Shown: piece after piece, positions 31,808-39,327 of the stretch
Numbering within the stretch: position 1 is the first letter of the stretch
Layout: each line of letters opens with the position of its first letter
NCBI RefSeq assembly: GCF_000337735.1
Contig: NZ_AOHX01000031.1
Coordinates: 10,413-65,406, forward strand
Source: Natronorubrum sulfidifaciens JCM 14089
GTDB taxonomy: Archaea > Halobacteriota > Halobacteria > Halobacteriales > Natrialbaceae
Direction of reading: 5' to 3'
Length of the DNA stretch: 54,994 bases
Notes under the pieces: model-generated
Told to the model about the DNA's origin: nothing
Databases searched by the model: none
The model's input: the letters and a program-made list of their open reading frames with translations, nothing else
Translations under genes and position numbers: made by a program

Positions 31808-33312
31808 TGGCTCGAGTCGATCGTGTGTGATGGTTCGAATGCCGATTCGGGAACCCCGGCTTGGCTGAGCAGGTTCCGGGCCTGCTCGCGGGCGTCCCGA
31901 TCGCCGATCGATTGGGCTGGTCGTGTGCCGTCGGCACAGGCGTCGATGTACGCTTTCGCCGTCTTCGTCTTCGAGGTACCGACGGCTGCACTGCCCTTCT
32001 CGTCGGGCGTCTGGTAGATGTTCAGTGGCACTTTCGGCATGCGCTCGACGCCGAACTGGTGGAAGTCCGTGTCGGGATCGGCGTGGAGAGCGATCGCTTC
32101 GACGACCGCACGTGGATTCAGCGGGTTGACGTCGCTGTCGACGAAGACGAAAAAGTCGATGTGGAGCATTCCCCAGGTGGTGAAAATGAAGTTGGCGAGT
32201 TCGTGTAACGCGCCGGGGTAGGGCTTCTCGGTCGCGATGATCCACACTGTTCGCGAGGTAAAGGGCCACGGAACGGCCATCTCGACGTCGAAGCCGGCTG
32301 CTCGTAATCCCAGCGTGGCGTCCGGCCCGCCCGCCGCGGCCGCGAACGTGCTCGTCGAGTTCTCCCCGTAGCCGACGCCGCTTCCTTCGACACAGAACGG
32401 GACGTAGGGCTGCTTGCGGTGGGTAATCGCATCGACCTCGAGTACGGGCATCGAGCGCCGGGGGCCGTTCATGTAGCCGAAGTAGTCGCCGAAGGGTCCC
32501 TCATCGAGGCGTTCGTCCGGCATCACGCGGCCCTCGATGACGATCTCGGCCGACGCGGGCACGGCGAGGTCGTTCGTCTCACACTCGACAAGCTCGACTG
32601 GCGACTCCCGCAGCCCCCCCGCAAAGGAGACCTCGCTTCGCCCGACGGGAATCCACACCTCGGCGGTGGCCTCAATGGCTGGCCCGGCACCGATCGTCAG
32701 GGCGACGGGCATCGGCTCGTCGTTGCGTTCGTACTCGAAGTAGTAACGGTTTGGCACCTGCTCGCCCGCCAAAAAGAGCAGACTCGCCTGTGAGTCGTCG
32801 TGGATCATCGCCCGGTGGCGCGACCAGCTGCCCCACTCGCTGTCGGGGTCGGGAGCAACGAGCGTCGAAAGCGTCGCATACCGGCCGCCGTCGCCCTGAT
32901 GGATGTACGGCCACGGAAACTCGAGCAGGCTCGCCGCTGTACCCGTTCGAACGACCTCCTTGCAGGGGGCCTCGTCGTTGGGGATGACCGCCGGCTCGAT
33001 GGGGTCGTGTAGCCGTTCGATCATCCCTTCGTAGTAGGCTGGCCCGGGATCGACTGGCAGGTCGAACGCGCGTGCAAACCACTCCCACGGCCGACGCTGG
33101 GGGCCACGGTAGGGATCTCCCACGAGTCGAGCGGCCGTCTCTCCACACTGCGATTGGACCGACTCGAAGACCGGAATCCGATCGTCCGTCTCGTTTGCCA
33201 GCATCGTGATGGCGCTCGCCTCGAGATCCCACGAGACGTCGTCGGTAATCGTCGTCAGTGCGTCCGCGTCCGCGAGACAGTCGAGAAACTCCCGAAATGA
33301 TGTGACAGCCAT
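31804..33312 (-). CDS. UbiD-family decarboxylase (prenylated-FMN type)
   Basis: A 502-residue UbiD homologue. The N-terminal domain has SFREFLDCLADADALTTITD. The prenyl-FMN domain has WGSWSRHRAMIHDDSQASLL (substrate/cofactor arginine region) and PMPVALTIGAGPAIEATAEV. Middle strand AEIVIEGRVMPDER and the acidic motif DEGPFGDYFGYMNGPRRSMP (Glu260, Glu271) supply the active-site carboxylates of the family. The C-terminal TWGMLHIDFFVFVDSDVNPL block is the assembly domain. UbiD enzymes reversibly decarboxylate aromatic or unsaturated acids using prenylated FMN made by UbiX; no ubiX is in the window. It lies between a 160-residue unknown protein (3-base gap) and a divergent UbiD-like protein (ATGA overlap). 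Confidence 0.9.
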   Translation of the reverse strand: MAVTSFREFLDCLADADALTTITDDVSWDLEASAITMLANETDDRIPVFESVQSQCGETAARLVGDPYRGPQRRPWEWFARAFDLPVDPGPAYYEGMIERLHDPIEPAVIPNDEAPCKEVVRTGTAASLLEFPWPYIHQGDGGRYATLSTLVAPDPDSEWGSWSRHRAMIHDDSQASLLFLAGEQVPNRYYFEYERNDEPMPVALTIGAGPAIEATAEVWIPVGRSEVSFAGGLRESPVELVECETNDLAVPASAEIVIEGRVMPDERLDEGPFGDYFGYMNGPRRSMPVLEVDAITHRKQPYVPFCVEGSGVGYGENSTSTFAAAAGGPDATLGLRAAGFDVEMAVPWPFTSRTVWIIATEKPYPGALHELANFIFTTWGMLHIDFFVFVDSDVNPLNPRAVVEAIALHADPDTDFHQFGVERMPKVPLNIYQTPDEKGSAAVGTSKTKTAKAYIDACADGTRPAQSIGDRDAREQARNLLSQAGVPESAFEPSHTIDSSQ

Positions 33313-33315
33313 CCG

Positions 33316-33798
33316 TTATTCGGTTTCGAGTACCTCTTGAAGCGGGTCTGTCTCGAACTCGGCTTTACAGTCGGCGTAGGTCTCGAGCAGCGACGGGTGT
33401 TCCTCGGCGAGACCGGCAAACAGGAGCGCTCGAGCCGCGTCTGCCATCGAGTCGTACTCCCCGACGTCGGCGAGATAGCCCAACAGGACGTTCAGATCGC
33501 TCGAGCGCGTGTTGACGATGTTCGAGCGCTCCTGTTGGTCCTCGAGGAGTCGCTCGAGTCGGTCTTCGACGTCCTCCGTTTCGTCGACGAACTCGATATA
33601 CCACTGTTCTTTCGTGGTTTCGTGTGGGCCTTTGACGACCGACAGCGGTTCCGGCTGCTCGAGCTGTCCGGGATCTTTCGCAACGCGCGCTCGAGAGTGA
33701 AAGATCTCTTTCGTCTCGGCGTCGCGAACCTGCAACACCGTCTCCGTGCCCGGGGCGTTCGGCAGGTGTTTCTCGGCAGTGATGTATGTGTTTGACAT
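33316..33798 (-). CDS. 160-residue acidic protein of unknown function, first gene of the UbiD trio
   Basis: I do not recognise the family. The N-terminal half is beta-like (MSNTYITAEKHLPNAPGTET, VLQVRDAETKEIFHSRARVA, EQWYIEFVDETEDVED). The C-terminal half is helical (RLERLLEDQQERSNIVNTRS, LNVLLGYLADVGEYDSMADA, ARALLFAGLAEEHPSLLETY). No Cys-rich, membrane or catalytic motif is visible. The start at MSNTYITAEK is chosen because the frame above is unlike a protein and a TATA-like element (33878-33886, minus) lies about 85 bases upstream. It is three bases before the UbiD gene and probably encodes a third subunit or chaperone of that enzyme. Confidence 0.7.
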   Translation of the reverse strand: MSNTYITAEKHLPNAPGTETVLQVRDAETKEIFHSRARVAKDPGQLEQPEPLSVVKGPHETTKEQWYIEFVDETEDVEDRLERLLEDQQERSNIVNTRSSDLNVLLGYLADVGEYDSMADAARALLFAGLAEEHPSLLETYADCKAEFETDPLQEVLETE

Positions 33799-34039
33799 TG
33801 CCTTGCGTACGGAACTCGTTTGGAGTGGGCGCTGCGACGACGGCTCGGATGTGCTAGTATCCCAACACTCGATGCAGGGAGTATAATGTTTTTGCACGCC
33901 GGGGTGTTCGCTGCGGGCTGGACGACTCGGTCGTCGACCGTCCGGCTGTCAGCGCCCTCCACAGACCGACTCCTGTCGGTCAGTGCCGGGACACCCGCGA
34001 CGCGTGGGGCCCACCGGGCGAGCTGGATCGCGGACCGTC

Positions 34040-34477
34040 TCAGTGCTCGAGTCGGAACCGAACGGTCGGTTTGCCATCGAACTGGGGCCCGCGGCCTCGC
34101 CGTTCGAAGCCGAGCGCTTCGGCGGCATCCGCAACCGCCCCCGTCTCCGGAGAGACCAGCACTTCGACGGCCATCGACTCGCGCTCGGCGAATCGGACCG
34201 GCTCGCCGAGCAGTCGCTCGCACGCCTCGTCGGTTCCACCGAGCTGTGTCACGTGCACGGTATCGTCTCTGGCGTCGAAGCTGATGAATCCCAGTAGATC
34301 CTCGGGATCGGAGCCGTTGTACTGTGGGCCGGCGATATCGGCGTTCGGATCGTGGGTGCCGTCCTCGGCGACGCGCACCGTCCGATCGTGGACCAGATTT
34401 CGCATCACGTCGGTCGGCGAGTCGGCGATCGACGCCAGCGCGTCTGCGTCTGCCTCGAGAGCGTCCCGTACGTTCAT
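34040..34477 (-). CDS. GNAT-like acetyltransferase, haloarchaeal
   Basis: A 145-residue protein with GNAT-type layout: MNVRDALEADADALASIADS at the start, the strand LLGFISFDARDDTVHVTQLG, and VLVSPETGAVADAAEALGFERRG near the end, like the alpha4/beta6-7 region in which a helix precedes a G-F-E-R/x turn. The acetyl-CoA pyrophosphate loop (Q/R-x-x-G-x-G/A) is not clear, so activity and acceptor are uncertain. Stands alone between the UbiD trio and the aspartate kinase gene. Confidence 0.6.
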   Translation of the reverse strand: MNVRDALEADADALASIADSPTDVMRNLVHDRTVRVAEDGTHDPNADIAGPQYNGSDPEDLLGFISFDARDDTVHVTQLGGTDEACERLLGEPVRFAERESMAVEVLVSPETGAVADAAEALGFERRGRGPQFDGKPTVRFRLEH

Positions 34478-34621
34478 TTGCGTGTGGTAATGCTACGCAC
34501 GAACATAAATCCGCCCGCCGGTTGGTGCCGATGCGATGGGACACAGTTATCTGCTCGCTCTGGTAACGGTGTGGCATATGAGCGAAGTTATCGTCATTCG
34601 AGCGGCGGATGAGGTGGCAGT

Positions 34622-35800
34622 ATGCGCGTTGTAGCCAAATTCGGCGGCACGAGTCTCGGCAGCGGTGACCGAATTAATCGTGCTGCGGACTCGATCGCAG
34701 CCGCCGTCGAGGACGGCCACGAGATCGCTGTCGTCGCCAGCGCGATGGGATCGACCACGGACGACCTCTTAGACGACATCACCTTCGAGACTGACGACGC
34801 CGACCGCGCCCAGATCGTCAGCATGGGTGAGCGAACGTCCGTCCGGATGCTCAAGGCCGCGCTGTCGGCTCGTGGCATCGACGCGACCTTCCTCGAGCCC
34901 GGCAAAGACGGCTGGCCCGTCATCACCGACGAGTTCGGCGAAGTCGACGTCGAGGAGACACAGAAACGCGCCCTCGAGGTCGCTGACGACTTAGAGGACA
35001 CCGTGCCAGTGCTCACCGGCTTCCTCGCGGAAGGCGTCGACGGCTCGATCACGACGCTGGGTCGTGGTGGCTCCGACACCACGGCCGTCATGATGGGCAA
35101 ATACATGGACGCCGACGAGGTCGTCATCGTCACCGACGTCGAAGGCGTTATGACCGGCGACCCGAACGTCGTCGAAGGCGCGCGCAACGTCGGCGAGATC
35201 TCCGTCGACGAGCTGCGGAACCTCTCGTTCCGCGGTGCCGAAGTCGTCGCCCCTTCCGCGCTGTCGTACAAAGACGGCGGCCTCAACGTCCGCGTCGTTC
35301 ACTACCAGCACGGTGACCTGCTCTCCGGTGGGACGAGCATCGAAGGCGAGTTCAAGAACCTCGTCGACCTGCGCGAAAAGCCCCTCGCCTGCCTGACGGT
35401 TGCCGGCCGCGCGATCCGCAACCAGCCCGGCGTCTTCCATCACCTCTCGGAGTCGCTTTCGGAAAACGACATCAACATCGACGCTGTCGCCAGCGGGATG
35501 GACACGGTCACGTTCTATATCGACGAAGACGAGGCCGAACGCGCCGAGAACATCCTCCACCGCGAGGTCATCGCCCGGGACGAACTCTCGAGTGTGACCG
35601 TCGACTCGCCGATCGCCGTCGTCCGCGTTACCGGCGGCGAACTCCCGAACCAGCCGGGGATCATCAGTGAGATCGTCAACCCGCTCGCTGAGGCCCGGAT
35701 TCACCTCCAGGACATCATCACGAGCGCGACCAGCGTCGCGCTGTTCGTCGAGTGGGACGACCGTGAAGATACCCTCGAGCTGACCCAGGACCTCTTCTAA
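34622..35800 (+). CDS. lysC: Aspartate kinase
   Basis: A 392-residue amino acid kinase catalysing ATP-dependent phosphorylation of aspartate, the first step to lysine, threonine and methionine. MRVVAKFGGTSLGSGDRI holds the KFGGTS phosphate-binding motif, ITTLGRGGSDTTAVMMGKY the second glycine-rich loop, and EVVIVTDVEGVMTGDPNVVE the ATP site. Two C-terminal ACT domains follow (ACLTVAGRAIRNQPGVFHHL and VVRVTGGELPNQPGIISEIV), which in the family bind inhibitory amino acids. The next base after its stop begins palindromic copy C, so no operon partner follows. Confidence 0.95.
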   Translation: MRVVAKFGGTSLGSGDRINRAADSIAAAVEDGHEIAVVASAMGSTTDDLLDDITFETDDADRAQIVSMGERTSVRMLKAALSARGIDATFLEPGKDGWPVITDEFGEVDVEETQKRALEVADDLEDTVPVLTGFLAEGVDGSITTLGRGGSDTTAVMMGKYMDADEVVIVTDVEGVMTGDPNVVEGARNVGEISVDELRNLSFRGAEVVAPSALSYKDGGLNVRVVHYQHGDLLSGGTSIEGEFKNLVDLREKPLACLTVAGRAIRNQPGVFHHLSESLSENDINIDAVASGMDTVTFYIDEDEAERAENILHREVIARDELSSVTVDSPIAVVRVTGGELPNQPGIISEIVNPLAEARIHLQDIITSATSVALFVEWDDREDTLELTQDLF

Positions 35801-35875
35801 TACTGTCGGACAGAACGACGTGACGATCGGTCGCAAATTCGCGACCGACGTCGTATTGACTGCTGTCAGACAGTA
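35801..35875. repeat. 75-bp TA-bounded palindromic element, copy C
   Basis: TACTGTCGGACAG at the left and CTGTCAGACAGTA at the right are inverted at 12 of 13 positions. Inner stem GGTCGC...GCGACC. Same length and same end sequence as the copies at 3534 and 6141 but a more diverged middle. It starts directly after the aspartate kinase stop codon. Confidence 0.85.
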
Positions 35876-36042
35876 TAACCACCGACCATCGGCGGTTTCG
35901 ACGGCCGAACCTCCTCGAGCGTGCCGACCCGTCCGTCGGTGTGCCGTGTGCGGATCGAAAGCATCGCGTAGAAACTGGTATCCATTCGTGAACGTTCGGT
36001 AACAGGGTCGTAACGAAGGGCGGGTGCGATGCACTCGAGGTC

Positions 36043-36636
36043 ATGAGCACGGAGCCAACGGACGCCTTCCCCGAAATCGACCCCGACCCTGACGCGGTTC
36101 TGGCCGCGTTCGGTATCGACTCGCCCGACGACCTCGCCGCAGCCGGCGGTGCTCACGAGCCGACCCGCGACGACCGGATCGATGCTGACGACACGACGGC
36201 GGCCGAGCTGTTCGCTGACGTACAGCTGGTCGAGACGGCGACACAGCCGATCCCGGCCACCGACGGCGGCGATCCGAGTCCGGGCGATGATGCCGACGAA
36301 CCGACCGCGCAGGCCGACGAAAACCTCGAGTTCGAGTTCGTCGGCGATGCGGCTGTCACGGTTCGCGACGGTGACGTGATCGACGCGACGGCGGCCGATC
36401 TGCGGACGGTTACGGGGGCCGACTCGAGTCCAGCCACCGACTCCGATGCCCGACGACCGACGAGGGTGTCGACTGAACCCGACGGGGAACAGCCGGATGC
36501 TGACGCTGCCGGCACGTCGCGTCGAGTCACCGACACCACGACCGACCTGACACTCGTCGGGCCCGAACCGACGCCGACGCGGGTCGCCAACGATCGCTTC
36601 AACAGCGCTGGCGCTGACGGACAGTCGCCTGGCTGA
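36043..36636 (+). CDS. Acidic low-complexity haloarchaeal protein
   Basis: A 197-residue, strongly acidic, Asp/Ala/Thr/Pro-rich chain, mostly disordered. Two short stretches look structured: DPDAVLAAFGIDSPDDLAAA near the start and ENLEFEFVGDAAVTVRDGDV in the middle. No signal peptide or membrane segment. I recognise no family. It has normal haloarchaeal codon use and the GC3 bias expected of a real gene, and the other strand frames are Arg/Ser-rich shadows. It precedes the tryptophanase gene in the same orientation with a gap of 119 bases. Confidence 0.65.
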   Translation: MSTEPTDAFPEIDPDPDAVLAAFGIDSPDDLAAAGGAHEPTRDDRIDADDTTAAELFADVQLVETATQPIPATDGGDPSPGDDADEPTAQADENLEFEFVGDAAVTVRDGDVIDATAADLRTVTGADSSPATDSDARRPTRVSTEPDGEQPDADAAGTSRRVTDTTTDLTLVGPEPTPTRVANDRFNSAGADGQSPG

Positions 36637-36755
36637 GTGCGCCGCTGTCGCTTTCGCCCATCGATGTGCCGATTCGTCCGAGAGCGGACGCCTCGCGACA
36701 TCAGCGGACATGACCTGCCAATTAGACTGAACACGCGTGGCCGCGTGACGTGCGT

Positions 36756-38102
36756 ATGGTCGCCTACAAATCGAAGCTGGTCGAACGGATTCACCTACCC
36801 TCCCGAGAGCGCCGCGAGCGCGCGCTCGAGGACGCTGGCTACAACGTCTTCAATCTCGCATCCGAGGAGGTCTTCATTGATCTCCTGACCGACAGCGGCA
36901 CCGGGGCGATGAGCGACACGCAGTGGGCCGCACTCGTCCGGGGCGACGAGTCGTATGCCGGCTCGCGAAGTTTTGATGAACTCGAGTCGGCCGTCGAGGC
37001 GGTAATGGGATTTTCGAACGTCGTGCCGACCCATCAGGGCCGTGGGGCCGAAAACGTCCTCTACGGCAGCCTGCTCTCGGACGGTGACGTCGTGCTCAAC
37101 AACACTCACTTCGATACGACCCGCGCCCACGTCGCGAATCAGGGTGCCGAGCCGGTCGACTGTCCGGTCGACGTCGCACACGATCCGACGGCCGACGAGC
37201 CGTTCAAGGGGAACTTTTCGCTCGAGGCCGCCCGGGCGGTCGTCGACGACGTCGGCGCTACGCGCGTCCCGCTGGTGATCCAGACGATTACGAACAACTC
37301 GGCGGCGGGCCAGCCGGTCAGCATCGAGAACACACGCGAGGTCGCGGCGTTCGCCGACGAGATCGACGCGACGTTCGTCATCGACGCCTGTCGGTTCGCC
37401 GAAAACGCCGCCTTCGTCGCCCGCCGCGAGGCTGAGTTCGCCGACACCGAGATCGACGACATCGCCCGCGAGCAACTCGGCTTCGCCGACGCGCTCGTGA
37501 TGAGCGGCAAAAAGGACGGGCTGGTCAACGCCGGCGGCTTCGTCGCCACCGACGACGAGACGCTGTTCGAACGCTGCAAGCAGCGCGCTATTCTCTACGA
37601 GGGGTTTCCCACCTACGGCGGGATGGCCGGCCGTGACGTCGCCGCGATGGCTGTCGGTCTCAGGGAGGCCGTCGAGGAGGCCTACATCACGGATCGCATC
37701 GAGCAGGTCCGCCGTCTCGCCACGATGCTCGAGGACGCCGGCGTGCCGATCTACACCCCAGCCGGCGGTCACGCCGTCTATCTCGACGCGGGGACAGCTC
37801 TTTCTCACCTCCCACGCGAGCAGTTCCCGGGGCAGGCGATGGTCTGTGCCCTCTACCGGGAGGGCGGCGTCCGTGGCGTCGAACTCGGGAGCTTCGCGTT
37901 CCCCGACACCGATCGGCCGGAACTGGTTCGGCTCGCGATTCCGCGCCGCACGTATCACACCGAACACCTAGAGCACGTCGTCGAGACGGCCGCAACCGTC
38001 CTCGAGGAGGCCGAATCGATCCCCGGTCTCCAACTCGTCTCCGAGCCCGAAATGCCCGAAATTCGCCATTTCACGGCCGAACTCGAGCCGCTGTCGTCCT
38101 GA
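36756..38102 (+). CDS. tnaA: Tryptophanase (tryptophan indole-lyase)
   Basis: A 448-residue PLP lyase of the tryptophanase/tyrosine phenol-lyase family. FIDLLTDSGTGAMSD, VVPTHQGRGAENVLYGS, TITNNSAAGQPVSIENTRE and VMSGKKDGLVNAGGF (PLP lysine Lys253) are all present. Three residues separate the two enzymes. HFDTT has Asp120 where tyrosine phenol-lyase has Thr. GVELG has Leu where tyrosine phenol-lyase needs Arg. The C-terminal RHFTAEL has His438, as in E. coli tryptophanase, not Phe. It should therefore make indole, pyruvate and ammonia from tryptophan, although much of the backbone looks closer to tyrosine phenol-lyase. ATG at MVAYKSKL chosen over a GTG two codons earlier. Confidence 0.9.
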   Translation: MVAYKSKLVERIHLPSRERRERALEDAGYNVFNLASEEVFIDLLTDSGTGAMSDTQWAALVRGDESYAGSRSFDELESAVEAVMGFSNVVPTHQGRGAENVLYGSLLSDGDVVLNNTHFDTTRAHVANQGAEPVDCPVDVAHDPTADEPFKGNFSLEAARAVVDDVGATRVPLVIQTITNNSAAGQPVSIENTREVAAFADEIDATFVIDACRFAENAAFVARREAEFADTEIDDIAREQLGFADALVMSGKKDGLVNAGGFVATDDETLFERCKQRAILYEGFPTYGGMAGRDVAAMAVGLREAVEEAYITDRIEQVRRLATMLEDAGVPIYTPAGGHAVYLDAGTALSHLPREQFPGQAMVCALYREGGVRGVELGSFAFPDTDRPELVRLAIPRRTYHTEHLEHVVETAATVLEEAESIPGLQLVSEPEMPEIRHFTAELEPLSS

Positions 38103-38122
38103 TCGGCATCCTTCAGATCGGC

Positions 38123-38482
38123 CTACATCGAGAGCATCGCTCGAGCCCGCTCTCGAAGCGTCGGCTCCGGTTCGGGCTGGCTGCCCAGTCGCTGCTGGGC
38201 CATGGTTCGAACCCGCTGTTTTGCCGGCTCGGAGGTCGCGATGTTGACCGCCCAGTCGGGAACCTGTCCCTCGAGTTCGTCGCGTTTCTCCGCTTTGAGC
38301 TGGCTGTACCGTCGCAACACGAGTCCGGCGCCGATGAACAGCCCGGCGTCGAGCAGTTCCCGGCGGAACCGCTCTCTGTCCTTTCGGATCACGATCGCTT
38401 TCACGAGCGAAAGGCCGCCGATCGCGAGATAGAGTTTCGAGTTCTTCGACGGATCTCCGCTGAGTAGCTGTCCGAGTGGCAT
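38123..38482 (-). CDS. Small membrane-associated haloarchaeal protein
   Basis: A 119-residue protein. It has one or two weak hydrophobic segments (YLAIGGLSLVKAIVI and LLDAGLFIGAGLVL) separated by a basic turn (RKDRERFRR), then a helical acidic/basic tail ending in PTLRERARAMLSM. It probably sits at the membrane. I recognise no named family and no partner gene. It converges on the tryptophanase gene with a 20-base gap. Confidence 0.65.
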   Translation of the reverse strand: MPLGQLLSGDPSKNSKLYLAIGGLSLVKAIVIRKDRERFRRELLDAGLFIGAGLVLRRYSQLKAEKRDELEGQVPDWAVNIATSEPAKQRVRTMAQQRLGSQPEPEPTLRERARAMLSM

Positions 38483-38548
38483 GCGACGCGACGTACCACG
38501 TTCTTCGGTATAAACTTCCGCTGGAACACGCCTGCATGGCTGTTCGGA

Positions 38549-38962
38549 TCACTCGAGCGCCGAGACGACGCCTCGATACCGGCGGTCGTCGATCGGCTCG
38601 ATCGAAAAGCCGAGCGCGTCGTAGAACGGCCGAACGCCCGCGTCGAAGCGTGCTGTGAGACGACCCCGTCGCTCGAGTGCGTGGTCGATCAGTGTGCGTC
38701 CGATGCCTTGGGCGCGCTGGCGACGGCGAACGCCGATGGCCGCGATATGGGCGCCGGGGTCGCTCTCGAGGGGCTCGAGAACGATCGTTCCGAGGATTCG
38801 CTCACGATCGCCGGTCGTCCCGCCGCGTCTGTCGCCCGCGACGAGGACGTCACCAGCCTCGATCCGGGCCTCGACATCGCCGGGCTCGAGCATGGCCGCA
38901 TCGAGGATACGGCGGACCTCGAGGGCGTCGTCGGCAGTTGCAGTGCGGACGTAACCCTCCAT
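38549..38962 (-). CDS. GNAT-family N-acetyltransferase
   Basis: A 137-residue acetyltransferase. Motif A is well formed: GAHIAAIGVRRRQRAQGIGR, in which Q-R-A-Q-G-I-G-R is the acetyl-CoA pyrophosphate loop. Motif B is FDAGVRPFYDALGFSIEP. The N-terminus VRTATADDALEVRRILDAAM is typical. Acceptor unknown. It shares direction with the SAMP2-type gene 61 bases upstream; a functional link is not shown. Confidence 0.88.
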   Translation of the reverse strand: MEGYVRTATADDALEVRRILDAAMLEPGDVEARIEAGDVLVAGDRRGGTTGDRERILGTIVLEPLESDPGAHIAAIGVRRRQRAQGIGRTLIDHALERRGRLTARFDAGVRPFYDALGFSIEPIDDRRYRGVVSALE

Positions 38963-39023
38963 TCGTCAGAGTCGGTGGGCGACGGTGGGCCACCGTTTCT
39001 CGGTTGTGGGTCGGCACATGGCG

Positions 39024-39257
39024 TCACTGCTCCCCGCCCTTGATCAGTCGCAACACCGTCAGGTGGTCGCTTTCGACCGGCTGATCCTCGGGGACGGGCC
39101 GCCCGTCGACGAGCACGCTGACCTCGTGTGGGCTGAGATCGATCTCACGAAGCAGGTCCGCGTAGGTCGGCTCCCCGGTCGTGGCATCCGTCGTGGGGAC
39201 CGCCTCGAGATCGAGTTCGTGGGTGGCCTCGCCTTTGACGTCGACGGTGACGTGCAT
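39024..39257 (-). CDS. samp2: Ubiquitin-like small archaeal modifier, SAMP2-type
   Basis: A 77-residue beta-grasp protein closely resembling haloarchaeal SAMP2: MHVTVDVKGEATHELDL, TYADLLREIDLSPHEVSVLV, DGRPVPEDQPVESDHLTVLR and LIKGG. SAMP2 is conjugated to lysines of target proteins (sampylation) and works in thiolation of tRNA wobble uridine, both through the C-terminal Gly-Gly after activation by the E1-like UbaA. Here two residues, Glu-Gln, follow the Gly-Gly, so a JAMM-type protease would have to trim it first. The ATG is fixed by the first strand; the long upstream frame is antisense-like. Confidence 0.88.
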   Translation of the reverse strand: MHVTVDVKGEATHELDLEAVPTTDATTGEPTYADLLREIDLSPHEVSVLVDGRPVPEDQPVESDHLTVLRLIKGGEQ

Positions 39258-39327
39258 ACGCGCCGTTACGAGGGCACGGACTTGAGCGCGTCGCTCGAGG
39301 CCGCCGCCAACGGCTATCGAAGACGGG

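Noticed and set aside
31808-32269. N-terminal extension of the second UbiD-like frame
   Set aside because: Overlaps the UbiD gene in another frame and is Arg/His-rich; the ATGA-coupled ATG is a better start.
36756-38102. Tyrosine phenol-lyase
   Set aside because: The Arg and Thr needed for tyrosine phenol-lyase are Leu and Asp here, and the tryptophanase His is present.
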